A stretch of DNA of 64,000 nt from Campylorhamphus procurvoides (lineage: Eukaryota; Chordata; Aves; Passeriformes; Dendrocolaptidae): NCBI GenBank assembly GCA_013396655.1, contig WBMV01000850.1:496001-560000 (forward strand), read 5' to 3'. The notes beneath the pieces were generated by a model that was not told the origin of the DNA, did no database searches, and saw nothing but the letters and a program-made list of their open reading frames with translations. This document shows, piece after piece, positions 21,749 to 36,171 of this stretch. Position numbers and translations under genes: made by a program. Within the stretch, counting starts at the first letter, position 1; every line of letters starts with the position of its first letter.

Positions 21749-22787
21749 AAAATGACCTGGTCATTGTATGTCTTGGGAGAGTGAAGGGTGTGTGGCTACT
21801 GTGCTGAAAAGCATTACATAACTTGTGGGAGGGAGGGAGGGAGGGCAGACATCAGTTGCTGAGGCTGTGAGCATCCCCTCCTTCTCCCGCCTGCTGCAGC
21901 CTTCATTCCTGCCTATGCTCTGTGGGAAGGGCAGGGTATCACACTGAGCAGTGTTTGCAACCTTGCACAAGTGTTCAAATTAAAAATATAAATCCTGAAA
22001 GGCTTCTGACAGCTTTAGCATTGTGTGGCCAGTCTCCATGCCTGTGCATTACCTACAGTACCTACTGTACAAAGAGAGTGATCAACTTCAAGAGAAATTT
22101 TACAGAGCCATAGAGCTATACAATGTGGGCCAGGAAAGCATTTAAACAGGTGATTGTAACTAATGACAAGCATTTACGTTGCACATAAATATATTCGTTC
22201 TTTACTTTTGATCAAGTTTTAAAGGATCTTTCTCTAATAGAGTATTTGTAGAATTCCTTGCTCTCCAGAGCTCCCTGTTCTACCTGTTGCTGCCTGTGAG
22301 CTTTGCCCCTTGGTGCTTTTCCAAAGGACTAGGAATACTGGAAGGAAACTGCACTGCCTGAAATACAAACTCTTCCCACCGTGCTGGATGTGGGAATACC
22401 AGCAGGACAGCTGGACAGGACTGTTGAGCTGATTTTCAATGCCAGGTAACATGTACCTATCACAAAGCCAGGACCAAGGTTGGCAGCAGTGTCAAATACT
22501 GCCAGGCACCTGCAGCCCACAAGAGCAATGCCAGACCAGTGCACCAGCAAGGATTTTGACTTGCCTTATTTGTTCCTCAGTATTATGTCTGGCTATTTTA
22601 AGGAATTTGTTTACAAATTAAAGTTGATTAATATATCTGCTGACTAATATGAGGTCAAATGTGGCACAGTGATAACTAGAGAAAGATTTACAGGTGCCGA
22701 TCAAAGATCTACAGAAATGAGTCATAAGGCAGACAGGGAAATGAGGAAATCCACGTTCATTTTTTCATCTATCACGCTGGACAAGCG

Positions 22788-22878
22788 TGGGCAAGGTGTT
22801 TTCTTCGCCCTGTGTCTAGTTTCTCTATTTGAAAATGAATATTAAGTTCTTGTGTAAAGCACTCCTAGAGGCAAAACA
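22788..22878 (+). mobile_element. MIR-like SINE relic
   Basis: Diverged blocks in the order of the MIR core and 3' half: a GGGCAAGGTG-type box, CTAGTTTCTCTATTTGAAAATG, and TGTAAAGCAC. Recognised by eye only. Confidence 0.4.
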
Positions 22879-25800
22879 AGTGCTGTGCACACGTGTTCAT
22901 GCATGAGGTGCCCTGTATATAACCCAGGGTTGCTAGAGATCAATCTCTTGAAAAATAGACCGGAGTTTTTTGAGCATTCATCTGCTTGGCTGTATCAAGC
23001 ATGTGCTGCTTTGCATCCACTTCTTATGACTTTTCGCACTTGTATTTTTTTCTTTAATGTGGTGCCTTTTCTCTCACCAGAATTAGTAGGTGACATCCCT
23101 TTGTTTAAAATGTCCTAGACATCTAATCAGCAGGATGAAATGATGTGTGAGTTGTGTCTCGATGCCACAACATGAAGTTCTGTCTTTACACTCTTCTTTG
23201 CATTTGCTGTTTTGTTCGAGTTTAAAAATCCCATTTGCATCCTTCCCTTCCTTATTAACCTCACTTTTCTACAGAGCACGGGGAGTCCTAATGTCTAGTA
23301 CTGTAAGAAAGAACATATCTTAGTAGAAATTTAATTGAATTCAACTCTACCTATCCAATGGCTTCTAAGCTTTTAGCATTCACCCTCCTTATTTCCCTGT
23401 GCTTGGAGAGTGCTGAAATTCTGGAAAGGCTATGTAGGGATTGGATATGAAAAATCAGATTTGGGATAACCAGAAGAAACATCTTCTTTTTGTAGGAGAA
23501 CTATTTAAAGTATTGGCCGAGGTACAGCCATTCAGGGAACTGTTTAGTCATTCCAGTTGCTCAAACAAGAGCTATTTTTTTACTCACTGAAACTGATAAT
23601 AAAACTCCCTCTGTACAGTCAGAACAAGACAGCACCCTCATTTCTCAGGTGGAGCCAGAGATTAACTAAATAAGCTCACTGTGCACTCCTTCTACAAATA
23701 TTCTACCGTGCTTGGAAGGTTTTTCCTTCAGAAAACCAATTCTGCAAATACCTCCCATTTTTGCACAGCCACTTTTGCCTCTGCCATATCAGAATGCAAA
23801 AACCGGTTGCTTTCCTTGCATTAAAATTGATGAAAGAGGTGCCCTTTCTGAGCAGACTGTTTGACCTATGCAATGGCATGCTGACTATGCTGTCATCTTG
23901 AGTCAAATTCTGTTTTGTTTCTCAATGTGTGATGGTCTGTTGTGTCAACAATCAGCTTTCTGCAATTTCCTTCCAACTGAGTCATATTATTGCTCTGATG
24001 TTATATATCCTATCTGCAAGATTCTGCATCACTGCAAGCTCTGTTTCTAAGGCTGCTCCTCTGAGCTCAGTCTTCAAAGCAAAGCTGATGACAACAAGGG
24101 CTGATTTTCCTGACTTCATGGAACCCTGAAGAGATGATGTTCAACTGTCCCAACTTTTCATAGATTACTAGTGGTTTTTTTCTGTCTTTTCCTAACTAAC
24201 CTAATTATTGTCTGTTTGAGATGTCTCCATGAGGATCTTGCAGCAATGCTGCATGACAGCACAATAAGTACAATACTGTAAACACTTGGCATCTCAGATT
24301 TGTTGGGGCTTTCCCTGACCTTCCTGGCCTAAGGGTGAAGTAAATTCCATTTCCATCTATAAACTGCTGACTCTTTATGTATTTCCTTTTCTGAGGAAAC
24401 ATACCCTCCTTTCTGCTTTACCATTTGATCACTGGCTGGACAGGAAATTCGGACCTTAAAGCACCAGTAGCACACAGTCATTAAAAAAGGAATGGGAAAG
24501 ACCCCCATGTGGCACCTGTCTGACTCCCTGCCCCAGCAAGATCAGCTGCAATAAGGTATTTCTGGACCACCAGAGCACCATTACAAATTGCTGTGAGGGT
24601 AGAACAGTTGCCTGGTAACCTGGGGTGGGACACTGAGGAATAAGGATCTGTCAAAATGGAGTGGGAGCACAAAAGGCCATGTACACCATGGAAACACACT
24701 CACATGTTTTGCTGAAATACTCACTGCTTCTGTCACAAGTGGCCACTTCGTGGTACAAATAACTCATTGGGATGAACATTTGTTCACTTTCTGTTCCTTT
24801 TCTGGGCTGAAGTGCTGCTTCTCTACTGCCTATGAGGCTTCATTCACGTTTCACAGCTTGCTGTCACTGAACTGTTGGAGAGACATTTCCCTGTCAACAC
24901 TTTAGTGTGTGTAGCATACTGAAAAAGTTATTGTAAGACAAGGATTGTCTGTTTGTGCTGTCTCCAATTCCTGGCACAATGGACACTGAGCCACAGGAAA
25001 GCCTTTCTGGACTTTTTCAACTCAGAGGTAAATAAATACATAAATAATGACAACAGTGAGAATTTGTGGCATAGCTTGGGTGCCAGACCACCCTGGGATC
25101 ATACCTGCAAGTCTCAGTTTGCCAGTAACTTTGCATTGCTCATCCAAAAGTGTCCTAAAATGAAGATTAAGGCAATGAAACAACAGAGCTTCTCACCAAT
25201 TCTCCCTGCCTTCCTTTCTTCTCTGGAACCTCCATAGATCCACTGGTTTTATTGGAAGCTCTTCGTGGTTTCTGACAAAGAAAGATACAATTAATAACAA
25301 TAATAGCTACTGTTTAAAAAGCTGTTCCCAAATATCTCATCTCATTGACTACTGTCAACCATCTTCTTTTATACTGGTTTGGTTTTTCATTTCCCAAAGA
25401 AAATTGGTTTGGTCTGAATCTTCCCCCAGACTTTGCAAGATGGCAACTGGTTTTTATGGTGTGTTCTGATTATTGATTGTACCTTTAAGGCTTTAACACA
25501 TTCACCATTAACTGTAACTACTTCTTCACTGGCTTCTTCATCATTTTTTAAGTTTTCTTTAGAAAGAAGGGAATACAACTCTATCAAGGCAAAATAGAAG
25601 ACCCAAGCCTAGGTGCTTGAAAATATGCAAATACAAGTAGGATCCCTGTCTGGACTCCTTTTCAGTTTCTGCACACTAAAGGTACATTAAAAGCAGCAGA
25701 TTAGGGTGGAAAGGGTGACACTTCATTTGCCACCTCCTGCTCTCCAGTGGAAGGCTGCATGTCAAATAATGGCAGGGCAAGGTGGAAAATTTCGCTATTA

Positions 25801-27849
25801 TGAACATCTGAAGGTGAAAATGAAAGTTAAGGAGAGTATTAAATTTACAGTGCCATGCCAGTAAACCCATCCCTTCCTGTCTGTTTCCTGTCAGTTAGGC
25901 CAAACCCAGACATGCAGAAATAACAAAATTCCCTCATCAGTCAATCTTTCCAAAATTCCTGTGTGTGCATATCACAACGAGGGATGAGGAACTGAGGGAG
26001 GAACAAGGCCATTAGACAATCAATAACCAGATTTTGTGTGCCTGGCTGCACGTTGGCTCAAGCAGAAGTGATTGCTGACACCTCTTGACTCACTCTGGGG
26101 ATCCTCAGCCACAGCTGCAGCAGCAAAGGCAAATTTAAAGGGAAAAAAAAGGGGAAATAGCAATTAGCAGTTGACTGGACCTAAAGCCTGGTGTCCTACA
26201 CTCCTGGGCATAATTTCACTACATTTAGCCTACTGAAGATGTCACTGAGAATAAGGAAAAGCTGGCATGTGGAAAATCTGTGTGTTATCTCTGGTCCTGC
26301 AATTCATGCTTGTCACAGGAGAATGGGAAGAAAGATGACCTCAAGATTACTGTGTGCAAAACCAGCTTTATGCCTGAAAAATAACAGTGAACTACAGAAC
26401 TGCAGATGTCTCCTTTGGTAAAAGCACAGCCTGAGGAAGAAAATCCAATTTCAGTAACAGAGCACTGGCTGAGGGCAGTAAAATTCCTAACCAAGGGCAG
26501 GTAACAGAAGATATTTGAATACTGGTTTTCAAAAGCTAATGAATTTATGGACTGAATTGAGGAACAGAATATTGAAGCATAAAAGTAACTTCATTTCTGA
26601 ACATTTACAGCTTCAGCATGAAACACAGCACTGCTGAAACAATTCCAGCAAAACTCATGGGCTTGTCTTTATTGTGCCCTCCAAGTCTCTGTTGCTGACC
26701 TCTGAGTCTCTCACTTTTCCTTATACCTGCCTTGATTTCCTCACTGTTGTTTCCTGCACATTCAGATGTCACATATTGGCCAGCTTATCTTAGTCTATAC
26801 AAAACCACTACAGATTGACCTGCTCTCCATGTTTCCTGGATGGAGACGGGTCTTCTCAGGCAATTTTATGGCTCTGCTTTATCTTTATGAGTCTTTTTAT
26901 TACTTGAATTGTTTTTAAGGACTCCTTGCTAAGCATTACAGTTAGACCAGTTTTGCCCATGCCTGTGTAGCTTTCAGTGTCTGTGCAAATTACATCACAT
27001 TTCCAAACTTTCTGTGAGAGTGAAACTTCCTTCCTCTGTCCCTCCCATTAGGGAAACAGTGCCAGAGGGTGCGAGGTATGAGCTTACAGCTCCTTTTCTA
27101 GCAACTATCTTCCCCTGCCAAAAAAGACAACTTCCATGGCACATTCTTCAGCTCAGTTTTCATTGATTTTGAGCTGCAAGTCCAGCTCAATACTTACATA
27201 TTGAAATGTATTGAAAGACATGGAAATACAGACACAGAAACCCAGACAACACTTATATGCTGAAATACGGATTATTTACCTGGTCAGTCTCTGTTGAGCA
27301 TCCCAGAACACAACCTTCTGCTACTCTGCTGCCACTTTCAATTCATGGAAAGAATCTTTGGACTAACTTAGGAAATTTTGTCTCCTATCACAAATCTAAA
27401 TAAAGATGTCAGCACAAAAGTATCTTCTCACTACATCTCCTATTTTTTTAAATGTGTTTGTTTGTTACAATGATTGTGTAACTGGAGAAACATTGATCCC
27501 ACACTGTCAGTGAGCAGGGGATGACCAGTCTTTAACACACAAGCTCTCTTCAGGCAGTGCTGCCAACATGTGGTGCTTCCCTGGGTCCCTGGCTCCTGTC
27601 ACATACACAGCGTGTGCTTTGGAAATATTGTGACTCATCCCCTCACTAATCCTGCATCATTGAATAAAATAACTGTTTCTTCATCTGGAACTCCCAAGAA
27701 AGCTAACCCAACACGTAGGTGAACCTCAGGCAGTTGCTGGAATAGGGTACACTGAATAGTGCTGGGATTTGTGGAATATTCCTCAAACACAACTCCAGTA
27801 ACTGAAATTAAGTCCTGAGGACTTCCAAGGAAGGAGACTGCACAACAAT

Positions 27850-28175
27850 CTGTGCAACTTACTCTACTGCAAGGCTGTCTTCATGGGGATAACGTTTCTC
27901 CTTACACCCAGCCTGGACTTCTCATTTCAACTTCTGCCCACTGCTCCTCATCTTCCCGCCAGGCACCACCCCAAAGAGCTTGGCTTCATCTCCTTAGTGA
28001 CTTCCTCAAAGTCACTGGAAGGCTGGAAGAGTCTTCTCCAGGCTGACCAAGCACTGTTCCTTCAGCCTCTCCTCATGAGGCACATGCATCACCTTGGTGG
28101 CTCTTCACTGAAGTCACACTGTGTATTGGAGGTCCAAACTGGACACAACAGTTCACCAGTAAAAGATGCAGATAC
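27850..28175 (-). mobile_element. CR1 LINE fragment
   Basis: The + strand carries reverse-complement CR1 wording, including GTCTTCTCCAGGCTGACCAAG, CTTCAGCCTCTCCTCATGAG and a diverged GGTGGCTCTTCACTG block. Truncated and non-coding. Confidence 0.75.
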
Positions 28176-31100
28176 TCCAACAGTGCTACTTTTCCTTCCT
28201 CTCTCCCTTTCTATCAGAATTCCAGGCTAGGGACATACTATTTAGTTTGGTTTTCACTCAGTGAGCAAACACTGCTGATTGAGACAACTCTTGACTGCTC
28301 TGACAGAGAGGATGGTCTTTGAAGCTACATTTGGAAGGGGGGACATCACGTGGGAGTTTGAAAAGTCACTTATTAAAAATGAAAAAAAAAAGATGGGGAG
28401 GATTGTGTGTTGACACAGAGCAAGGTCTGATTGTAGAACATGACTGGTGGCTTTATGGAGTGGGTTAACTCCCAGGGGTTAATTATAATAAACAGTCCTA
28501 GTACACACATCAAGGGACTGTCACAGATTCATTAGCAGGTGCTCTTATCAGCCATAACAATTTTTGTCTCCATTTCCAAAACGATGAGATGCAAAATAAT
28601 TACTTCATATAGTGAGGGGTATTTGGACCACAGCCACCAAAGCCAAAGGAGCTGATACAGACTGTGTACTTCACTTAAGGGACAAAAATAGTAAGTTTTT
28701 TGGTCAAAAGTATGTTCTTGCCTCACCTTGTTTTTATGATGATTAGTTCTGACTTAGTCATCTGAAACCTGGCAAAAGGGAACAAAAAGGGGAATTTTCT
28801 GTGCCTTTACAACAGTGGCCATCAGGTTGCAGCAGTTCAAAAGCTCTCTGACCAGCACAAGCTGAAAACCACTATGTCATTTTTTTTCTCATATATCAGC
28901 TTGGAAGACTTAATTGCAAGCTGAGAATTCTCTGAAAGAACACACTGTTTCTCTTCCTAGTGGGGTTTTGGGGTTCAATAGTCCCTATACTTCCACAAAG
29001 TGCCTAAATTCTCATCCAACATAACATCTGTGATCCAAATTTCCTCCCATGTTTTTGCTTCTGAAATCTCATTTCTTTTCAATGGAAGAGCAAAGCTGCA
29101 TGTGCGAAAGACAGGTGACTGGCACCCTGAAATGACTTCACACTGATAAGAGATAAATCCTCCAGTCCATGTCTTGATTTGGTAGAATGACCACTGCAGA
29201 AAAGATGACTTCTCAAGTACCTGCCCACACAGTGTCTGACAGCTTTGGATAAGGATATAAGAAATGATAGTTCATACAGGGTTTTGGTAGGGTTTTGTAC
29301 TAAGTTCCTACCCAGTCAGATGATCTTTTTTCAAGAAACACACCACCCAAATCTCTGATTAACCAGCAGAATTCAGTGCACCATGGAGAACAAAGGACCC
29401 TGGCCTGTGGTGAGACAGAAATGAGAGTAGTATAAACCACTGATTAGCAAACCATCAACCCATTTCCAAATAGACTGCAGGTTTTAATATTGATAAAGCT
29501 GAAAACAAGCAAAAGGGAAGGCAGTTCTTCAGCACTGAAGGCAGCACCAGGCCTTCCCATACTTATTTTTCCAAAACACCATGAGGAGCATGGGAAAAGA
29601 AAGCAAGTAATTAGAGGGCAAAGAAACTTCAGAATTCTTTCTGCCTTCCTCTCACACAGCAGTTGTAACAAGGAGCGATGCCTTTGGGCTCAGACTCCAA
29701 GCTGACTTGTTGAGGATGTACTGGCCTTCAGTAACAGCCCCACCTCTTGAACTTGTCCATCCAGGCTGCTGCAGATACTGTGTTTTGTAATACTGCATAA
29801 ACAAAACAGTTTCACATTTAATTCTAGTAACTGTGATGAAGCACAGTCCTTTTTCTGAGTATTCAGAGCAGTGAAAAATGGTGTAAGATGGTGAATGCTA
29901 CCAAAGTACATGGGAGTTCTTCCCCTTGATTCCAGTGGCTTTGGCTCAGGACCGTTGAACAGCATGGGAAGCAAACATCCTGGTAAGAAATTATCTAGAC
30001 TGCCTTTGTTGTTATAGACCAAGACAGAATTTGACAGAGCACAAAGGCAAGATTTGTGTCTCCCAACTTTTAACAGACGGTCCCTGTGAATTCCAGAGCT
30101 TTGTAAGAGTGTTACAGAGTTCTACAGAGCAAAGCTACATGATTATGATCTGTGATTTCTTTCAGATACTTACAAAATTGAAAACACTTCCTAAATAGTA
30201 AATAAATGAGCCCCTCCCCATATAGTGCAATAAAGTGAGCTGATTACAGGTTCAGAACTGTACCCAACCTGTTCCTTTCAAAGCCTCTTTGTTAGATCAA
30301 AGGGTTTATGGTTCTGTTCCTCTCTCAACCAGATATGGGTTGCATTCAAGTTACTTTTTATGCTAAATACCACTCATATTGTGTACATCTTTTGTATAAT
30401 TAACGCATCTATAAAACTTGCACCTTTGCTTATGAGGGTAATGAAGTTCAAGTGCAGGGATTGGCTCTCCATCTCAAGTTTCATACTACATACAGGATGC
30501 CTTTTCACCGCATTTAATCAATTAGAAATTACTGGACTTGGCATAGTGCTGCTGTGACATCTTCCAGGCTCTGTTCTGTCAGGTGGGAGCAGGATTTGGA
30601 GATCTCTGTATTTTTAAACCCTGTTTCTGGAATAGTTGTAAAATTATCATCACCATTGACCTGGTGACGTCAATGACCCCTTAACTCAGAGCCACACTAG
30701 TGGGGAATACTCAATTTCCTGGTCCTTGTCACCCGAGTCCCCACCTGTCACAGAGGTGTTCTATCCACGGAAATCATCTGGCCAAAGGACAATGGTGACA
30801 CATCACGGAGTGGGAGCCAACAAGCAGGGGAGAGAAGGGTGGGCTCAGAGCTCTCATGGGCTCTTAAACAGTCCCCAGGACTGAGACCCCTGTAAGCTGC
30901 TGTGTCCTCTTGCCTTGCCCATGACAGCCCAACTGTTAGTTGCAGCTATGAGGCTGGCCCACCAAGCAGACAGTAAACTCAAGGCTCCACACACCCCAAA
31001 CACACAGGGCAGCACATGAAAAGCGGGACAGAATTGACCTTATTCCCATGAGGTTAAACAGCCACACAGTGAAAAATGTAAGATTATCACCAAGTATAAT

Positions 31101-31794
31101 TTTGAAGGTCTCCCAAGTTAATCAGTCTGAGAATTACTCAGAAACTCTCAGCCATAAAGCTCCAAGGTACCCTGTGAGATACTTCCAGATAAGAGAACAA
31201 AATTGACAGAGTTCTTGGGGGAGAAAAAGCTCCAAGAGTCAACTGCATTCTGTACTGTGAACTGTGATTAAACACACCGTATCTGTGACCTCTAAAAATG
31301 GAGGGAAAAACACAAAGTAAAAGCAAAAGTAGCCCTTGCAATTGCACAACTGTGGAAAAAAATACTCTATTTTGTCTTGTTCCTTGTTTCACACCATCTG
31401 AGACACATCTGACTTTCTGTAGATGAAATGACTGCTAAGAAATTAAAGCAAGGCTGAAAAAATCCCAGATTCTGTGTGATTTTACCTAATGCAGAACATG
31501 AGTCAACCTCATCAGCTGCAAGAATTTGTCAATTTTGTATCTTTTAAAATCCATTCTGTAGAAGGGCAGGAAATATTAATCAAAATGCCAGCACTTTTAA
31601 ACTTCTCTCAAGAAGAATACCAGAGATCATGCAAAGAACAAGCTGTAATAATAAAAAGACATAAAGTGAAGCGGTTTTTAAACAGATGAGGCTTAACTCT
31701 GGCAGAAGGAAGACCAGAGGTAATGAGGCCACTCAGTCTGAAGTTGTGCAGCTACAGCTCAAAAAAAGATATTTTATATGGGGTACTGATATAG

Positions 31795-31932
31795 CCTCAA
31801 GCTGTGCCAGGGGAGGTTCAGGTGGGACATCAGGAAGAATTTCTTCATGGAAAGGGTGGTCAGGCATTGGAAGGGGCTGCATGGGGAGGTGGTGGAGTCC
31901 CCATCCCTGGAGGTGTTCAAGGAATGACTGTG
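31795..31932 (+). mobile_element. CR1 LINE 3' fragment
   Basis: Contains GGAGGTTCAGGTGGGACATC, AGGAAGAATTTCTTCATGGA, AAGGGTGGTCAGGCATTGGA and CCCTGGAGGTGTTCAA in the order of the CR1 3' region. It ends before the usual terminal repeats. Open frames across it are not genes. Confidence 0.9.
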
Positions 31933-34900
31933 CTCTTCAGACTGCACCAGTGGAGTGAGCAATACCAGGCACCTCTCCCCCAGTGACAGATACAAACACT
32001 GTTAAGCTCTTAGCTGCAAGTGACAGATGCCTCCCTCTGCTTCTAAACTTTTGAAAACTATTTTAAATATCAAACACAATTATGAGGAAAAGAGAAAATA
32101 CTCTTCAAAGAGCAGAGTTTTTTTAAAGTTAATGTGTCTGCCCTGCTTAATCACAAGCTGAAAGGAGAACTTGATGATTAGTGTATACTTCAGTTAACAC
32201 TATTTCATAAAACCTGGCTTGACAGAAATATAAGATAAATTAATCAAATAATACCAAAGTTGAAAGATATGCCAGCTGGCTCATGCTCAGGCAGAAATAC
32301 ATCAGCTGTGAGCAGCAGGGAAGGCTGCAGGAAAGGAACTGACCCAGTGGGCAGTGCAGTTCCACGTCTGGCCATTTTTGGGTGTCAGTGACTTGCTTTA
32401 GAACACTGCTCTGATTGAGAGGCTGATCACCTCAAATACACCTCTGCTATTTGGGGTGACACTGAGGGACACAATGGTGGGAAACATAAAGCTCTAAAGA
32501 CTCGTTTTTACAGTTTAAGGTCAAGGACTCTCACAATGAATAAATATTATGATACTGAATACTTGATGTTGTGCTGCCTGTTCAGTTTGCAGCTTATCAG
32601 AGCTTTATATGAAGGTATAATTTATAATGCCAAGTTAAAAGCTATTACAAATGAGAAACTGTTTCCTTTAAAAAAGATCAGAGTGAATATAATTTGTTCC
32701 TCCCAGAAATAGCGTGTATTCCTGTTCTGTACAGTATTACAGTAAAGATCACTTCCTTATGATATTTGAAAATGAGCCAAACACCATGGAAGAGAGGTTT
32801 TTGTTTAGCATCAAATCCTTAAGCTCACGTGTCTCTAAACAAAAAGCAATGCCTGTGACATAACGAACCAAGTGAGAAAGAGTTTACAAAGTGCTAAAGA
32901 GTAATTTAAAGAACATTCAGTTAATGACAAATGGTGCTAAGCAAGGCCTGGCCTGGAAGAATTCTATTCAGCACCCACAGAGCTCAAATGACTTTTGGTG
33001 GTGAGAATGAATTGAAATCAGTAACACTTCTGACAGAAGAATGTGATCAGATTTGTCTCAAGCCACGTGCAGGGCAGAATGCTAGCCTGTATTTTACATA
33101 AACCACAGATTTACATAATCTTTTCCATACTAAACCCTGAAATTAATAAATAAATTAAAAAATATTAAAAAAGGAAAAATTTTCACTACACAGGAAGTTT
33201 CTACATGAGGCTCCAAGGCTGTTAATAACCAAAGCAGTCTTTACCATTTGTCTGTGGGCTTAAGAGCAAGAACCTAAACACTAAACAAAACACATTGATC
33301 AGCCTGCTGCCACTGCTCCATTTGAGGCATGTTACTTCCATATTTGTAGTGTAGAGATTACTTCCACACAATTTCAGCTTTAGGTTCCTAAGGTTATGTA
33401 TACACAGAACAGAAAGTATAACACCAGCTTTGATTCTGGCCTTAGATTGGATGTTGATAAGTCTGTAATGTGATTTATTTGTTTCTCTATACTGCAAGAA
33501 TGTAAACACGATCTCACCCTGTTATACAGAAGTCTCTCGTCTTTCCTTGTTCTAATGTTTACCTTGCATAACAAGTCTCCTGTGAAATCCTCTCTACCTT
33601 AACCAAGAATTACCTGTAGACAACCTTTGAACAGTTAAGTCCACTCAACTGAATTGTAGAGTACTTAGGAGAAGTTATTGACTCAAGATCTTACTGTAAC
33701 CAGCTGTAAAAGTGTTGTTGGCAGATTGTAGTTATTACATTTGTGTAAACACAATGAAAACCCCAGGCTAGCCAGTGGCACGGGATACTATTCCACACTG
33801 AAACTGATGCTGGCATCTGAACATTTACTGCAGGAGTAGTCATCAGGGAGGCCACAAAAATGGGCCCTTTGACACAACCATCTGACAGGCTCTTAATCAT
33901 TCAAGATTGCAATTATTGCAATCACCTATCAACAGGCCATCACTTACTAGAACTGGTGCAGAAATGGGTTCCTCATTTCAGTAAGAGAAACTAAAGCCTA
34001 CAGATAGGCTTGTTTCTTTAACTGACATTATCCCTTGCTATGTCAGCAGCTCAATGAGTACCACAAGGTTTTTTAAACTCTGCAATAGAAATTTCAATGG
34101 AAACACAGAAGCACCAATCAAAAGCTGCTCAAACAAAGGTAAAAACTCTGGCCCGATAGGTCAGCGAGTAGTAAATTTGGCCAACTCCAGGATTAAATGA
34201 CTTCTGAGCAGAAGTTTTCTGAATAATAATTGTGGTCGAAAGCATTAAAGCTCTGCCCAAATGCCCTCTTAGAATTCAGGTTCTCATTTACATCTGGGTT
34301 AATACATCTTGGGACCCAAGTTATGCTGCTGGAGAATGGAATTTGTATTTCTTGGAAACACAAAAGCCCCAGCTCTGCAGCTGAGTGACACTTCAGCTCA
34401 GTCATTACTGAAACATGTCTGAGACTTTCACTATTACGCTACTACAAGGAAGTAAATAGTTGTTTGCATCATTTCTCCTCACCATCAAAAAATTATCTGT
34501 ATTTTAATTAAACTTATCTTTGCATTTCATATCTATTAAGAGGTTTGCTATTTTGAAAACCAGATTATATCTGTATGAAAAAATCCCAACAAAACTCCCT
34601 CTGACATCTCCTCATGCCCTCCAGATGAATCACTACTATCAAAATATTTAGTCATGACGTGTCTTGCCTCACCAACCATATTCCCTCTCTGCACCCTACC
34701 AAGAATTGAATGCTCTACTACTTTACACAAACTAAAATACACAGATCCTGGTCTTACCATTTCAGTTACATCTATCATACCTTTGGTTTGATGTCCTCAG
34801 ATGGCACCTCAGACATTTGGAGCTGCTGACATGTCACTGCTGCACCTTCCAGCTCCTTGGTGCTTTCCCTCTTGAACTAGCCATAAATTAAATAACAGGC

Positions 34901-35780
34901 ACATAAGAGTAACTTCAACACATGCAATTATTCTATTTTGTAACAACAAAATATTACGTCTCACACTACCAAAAGTCAGGCAATTACAGCCATAGAGGGT
35001 TGCTGAGCACTCCACAGTTCAGGAAACTGTCATATTTTCACACACTGTTAATCCCACTAAGTCTTATACATTTTCAGTATTGCAGTGATACAAAGTCCAG
35101 TGCATCTCCATGCCTCTCCAGACCAAATACACAGAAAAGACCTGGAGCACAGCACGGGTCACCTCTTTGCTCCTCTTGATCAGAAGCAGCACATTCAGAC
35201 AGCTACTATCAAAAATGCTTGAGCTTTTTTTCAGTGTTCAGTATCATACTGGATACTCCTTGTCAACTGCCAAGGCTGAAGCTTTCTGTGCTCTAATTTG
35301 CAACACATTATCTTGAAAATTTAAACCAAAATGGCTGTACTCTCAAAAAAATATACTTAAGTGGCTTTCTTCACATGGAGAAACACCTACTCTGTTGAGA
35401 AACTCTATTACCTTTCTGCTTTACCTGAAATTAGGCAGAAGGCTGGCCCCAGCATAACAGCTGAGTATCTTCTGATGTACCTGACAGAAAAGGATTTGAG
35501 GAGCAGAAATAAGTGGTGTAGAGAGGCAAGATGAGAACAGAATTGAGGAATATGTAAAACAAAGCCAAACAAAAGTCAAGGGTGTATAAGGTGATGTAGA
35601 GATGATGAGGTGACGAAGACAGGGAGCAGAAAGAGGAATAATAGTGGAAATGGCAGAGGGGAGAACAAGAGGACAGGAATTCTTGGAAAGGAGAGTTTAG
35701 GGTTAGCAGAGACAAAGGGAGTTTTTTGATACAATAAACCCCAGGATTTTGTTTCTTTCATGGCCGAATGAAAGAAAAAG
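31933..35780. other. Gene-free upstream DNA of NOS2, part 2
   Basis: AT-rich unique sequence. No exon, RNA gene or clear repeat was recognised; none of the 60-95 codon open frames has a known motif. Confidence 0.55.
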
Positions 35781-35852
35781 AGGACAATGTGGAGACTAAG
35801 GGCGCTGCTCAGCCCTGAGCTCGGCTTGGGCAGGGGGAGAGTGTCCCGCACT

Positions 35853-36133
35853 GCCCCGCACTTTGGGAACAGCGACACAGCCCCACACTTTGGCAACGAC
35901 ACAGCCTCAATGCTTTGGGGACAGCGACACAGCCCCGCCACTGTGGGGACAGCGACACAGCCCCGCACTTTGGGGACAGCGACATAGTCCTGCACTCTGG
36001 GGACAGCGACACAGCCTCAGTGCTTTGGGGACAGCGACACAGCCCTGCACTCTGCGGACAGCGACACAGCCTCAATGCTTTGGGGACAGCGACACAGTCC
36101 CGACACTTTGGGGACAGCGACACAGCCCCGACC
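35853..36133 (+). repeat. GC-rich 26-bp minisatellite, about 10 copies
   Basis: Tandem units of roughly 26 bp share the core GGGGACAGCGACACAGCC followed by a variable CCGCACTTTG, TCAATGCTTTG or TGCACTCTG end. About ten copies are visible; the second is shortened. Most units are CpG-containing, unlike the surrounding AT-rich DNA. Because the unit length is not a multiple of three, repetitive peptides appear in several frames on both strands. None is a credible protein. Confidence 0.93.
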
Positions 36134-36152
36134 CTGCGCTCAGGTGCGCCCG

Positions 36153-36171
36153 CAGCGCCACCTGCAGGCGG
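36153..36171 (-). promoter_or_regulatory. CTCF-like motif (candidate)
   Basis: CAGCGCCACCTGCAGGCGG on the + strand resembles the reverse complement of the CTCF core. It sits just beyond the minisatellite in a CpG-rich patch (36125-36220) between the NOS2 and LYRM9 units. Matched by eye, not scored. Confidence 0.4.

Larger units (their letters stand above)
21750..31790. other. Gene-free upstream DNA of NOS2, part 1
   Basis: I see no exon or RNA gene in this 10 kb. It holds a CR1 fragment near 27.85-28.17 kb, a MIR-like relic near 22.8 kb and otherwise AT-rich unique DNA. Distal NOS2 enhancers could lie here but cannot be pointed to from sequence. Confidence 0.6.
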
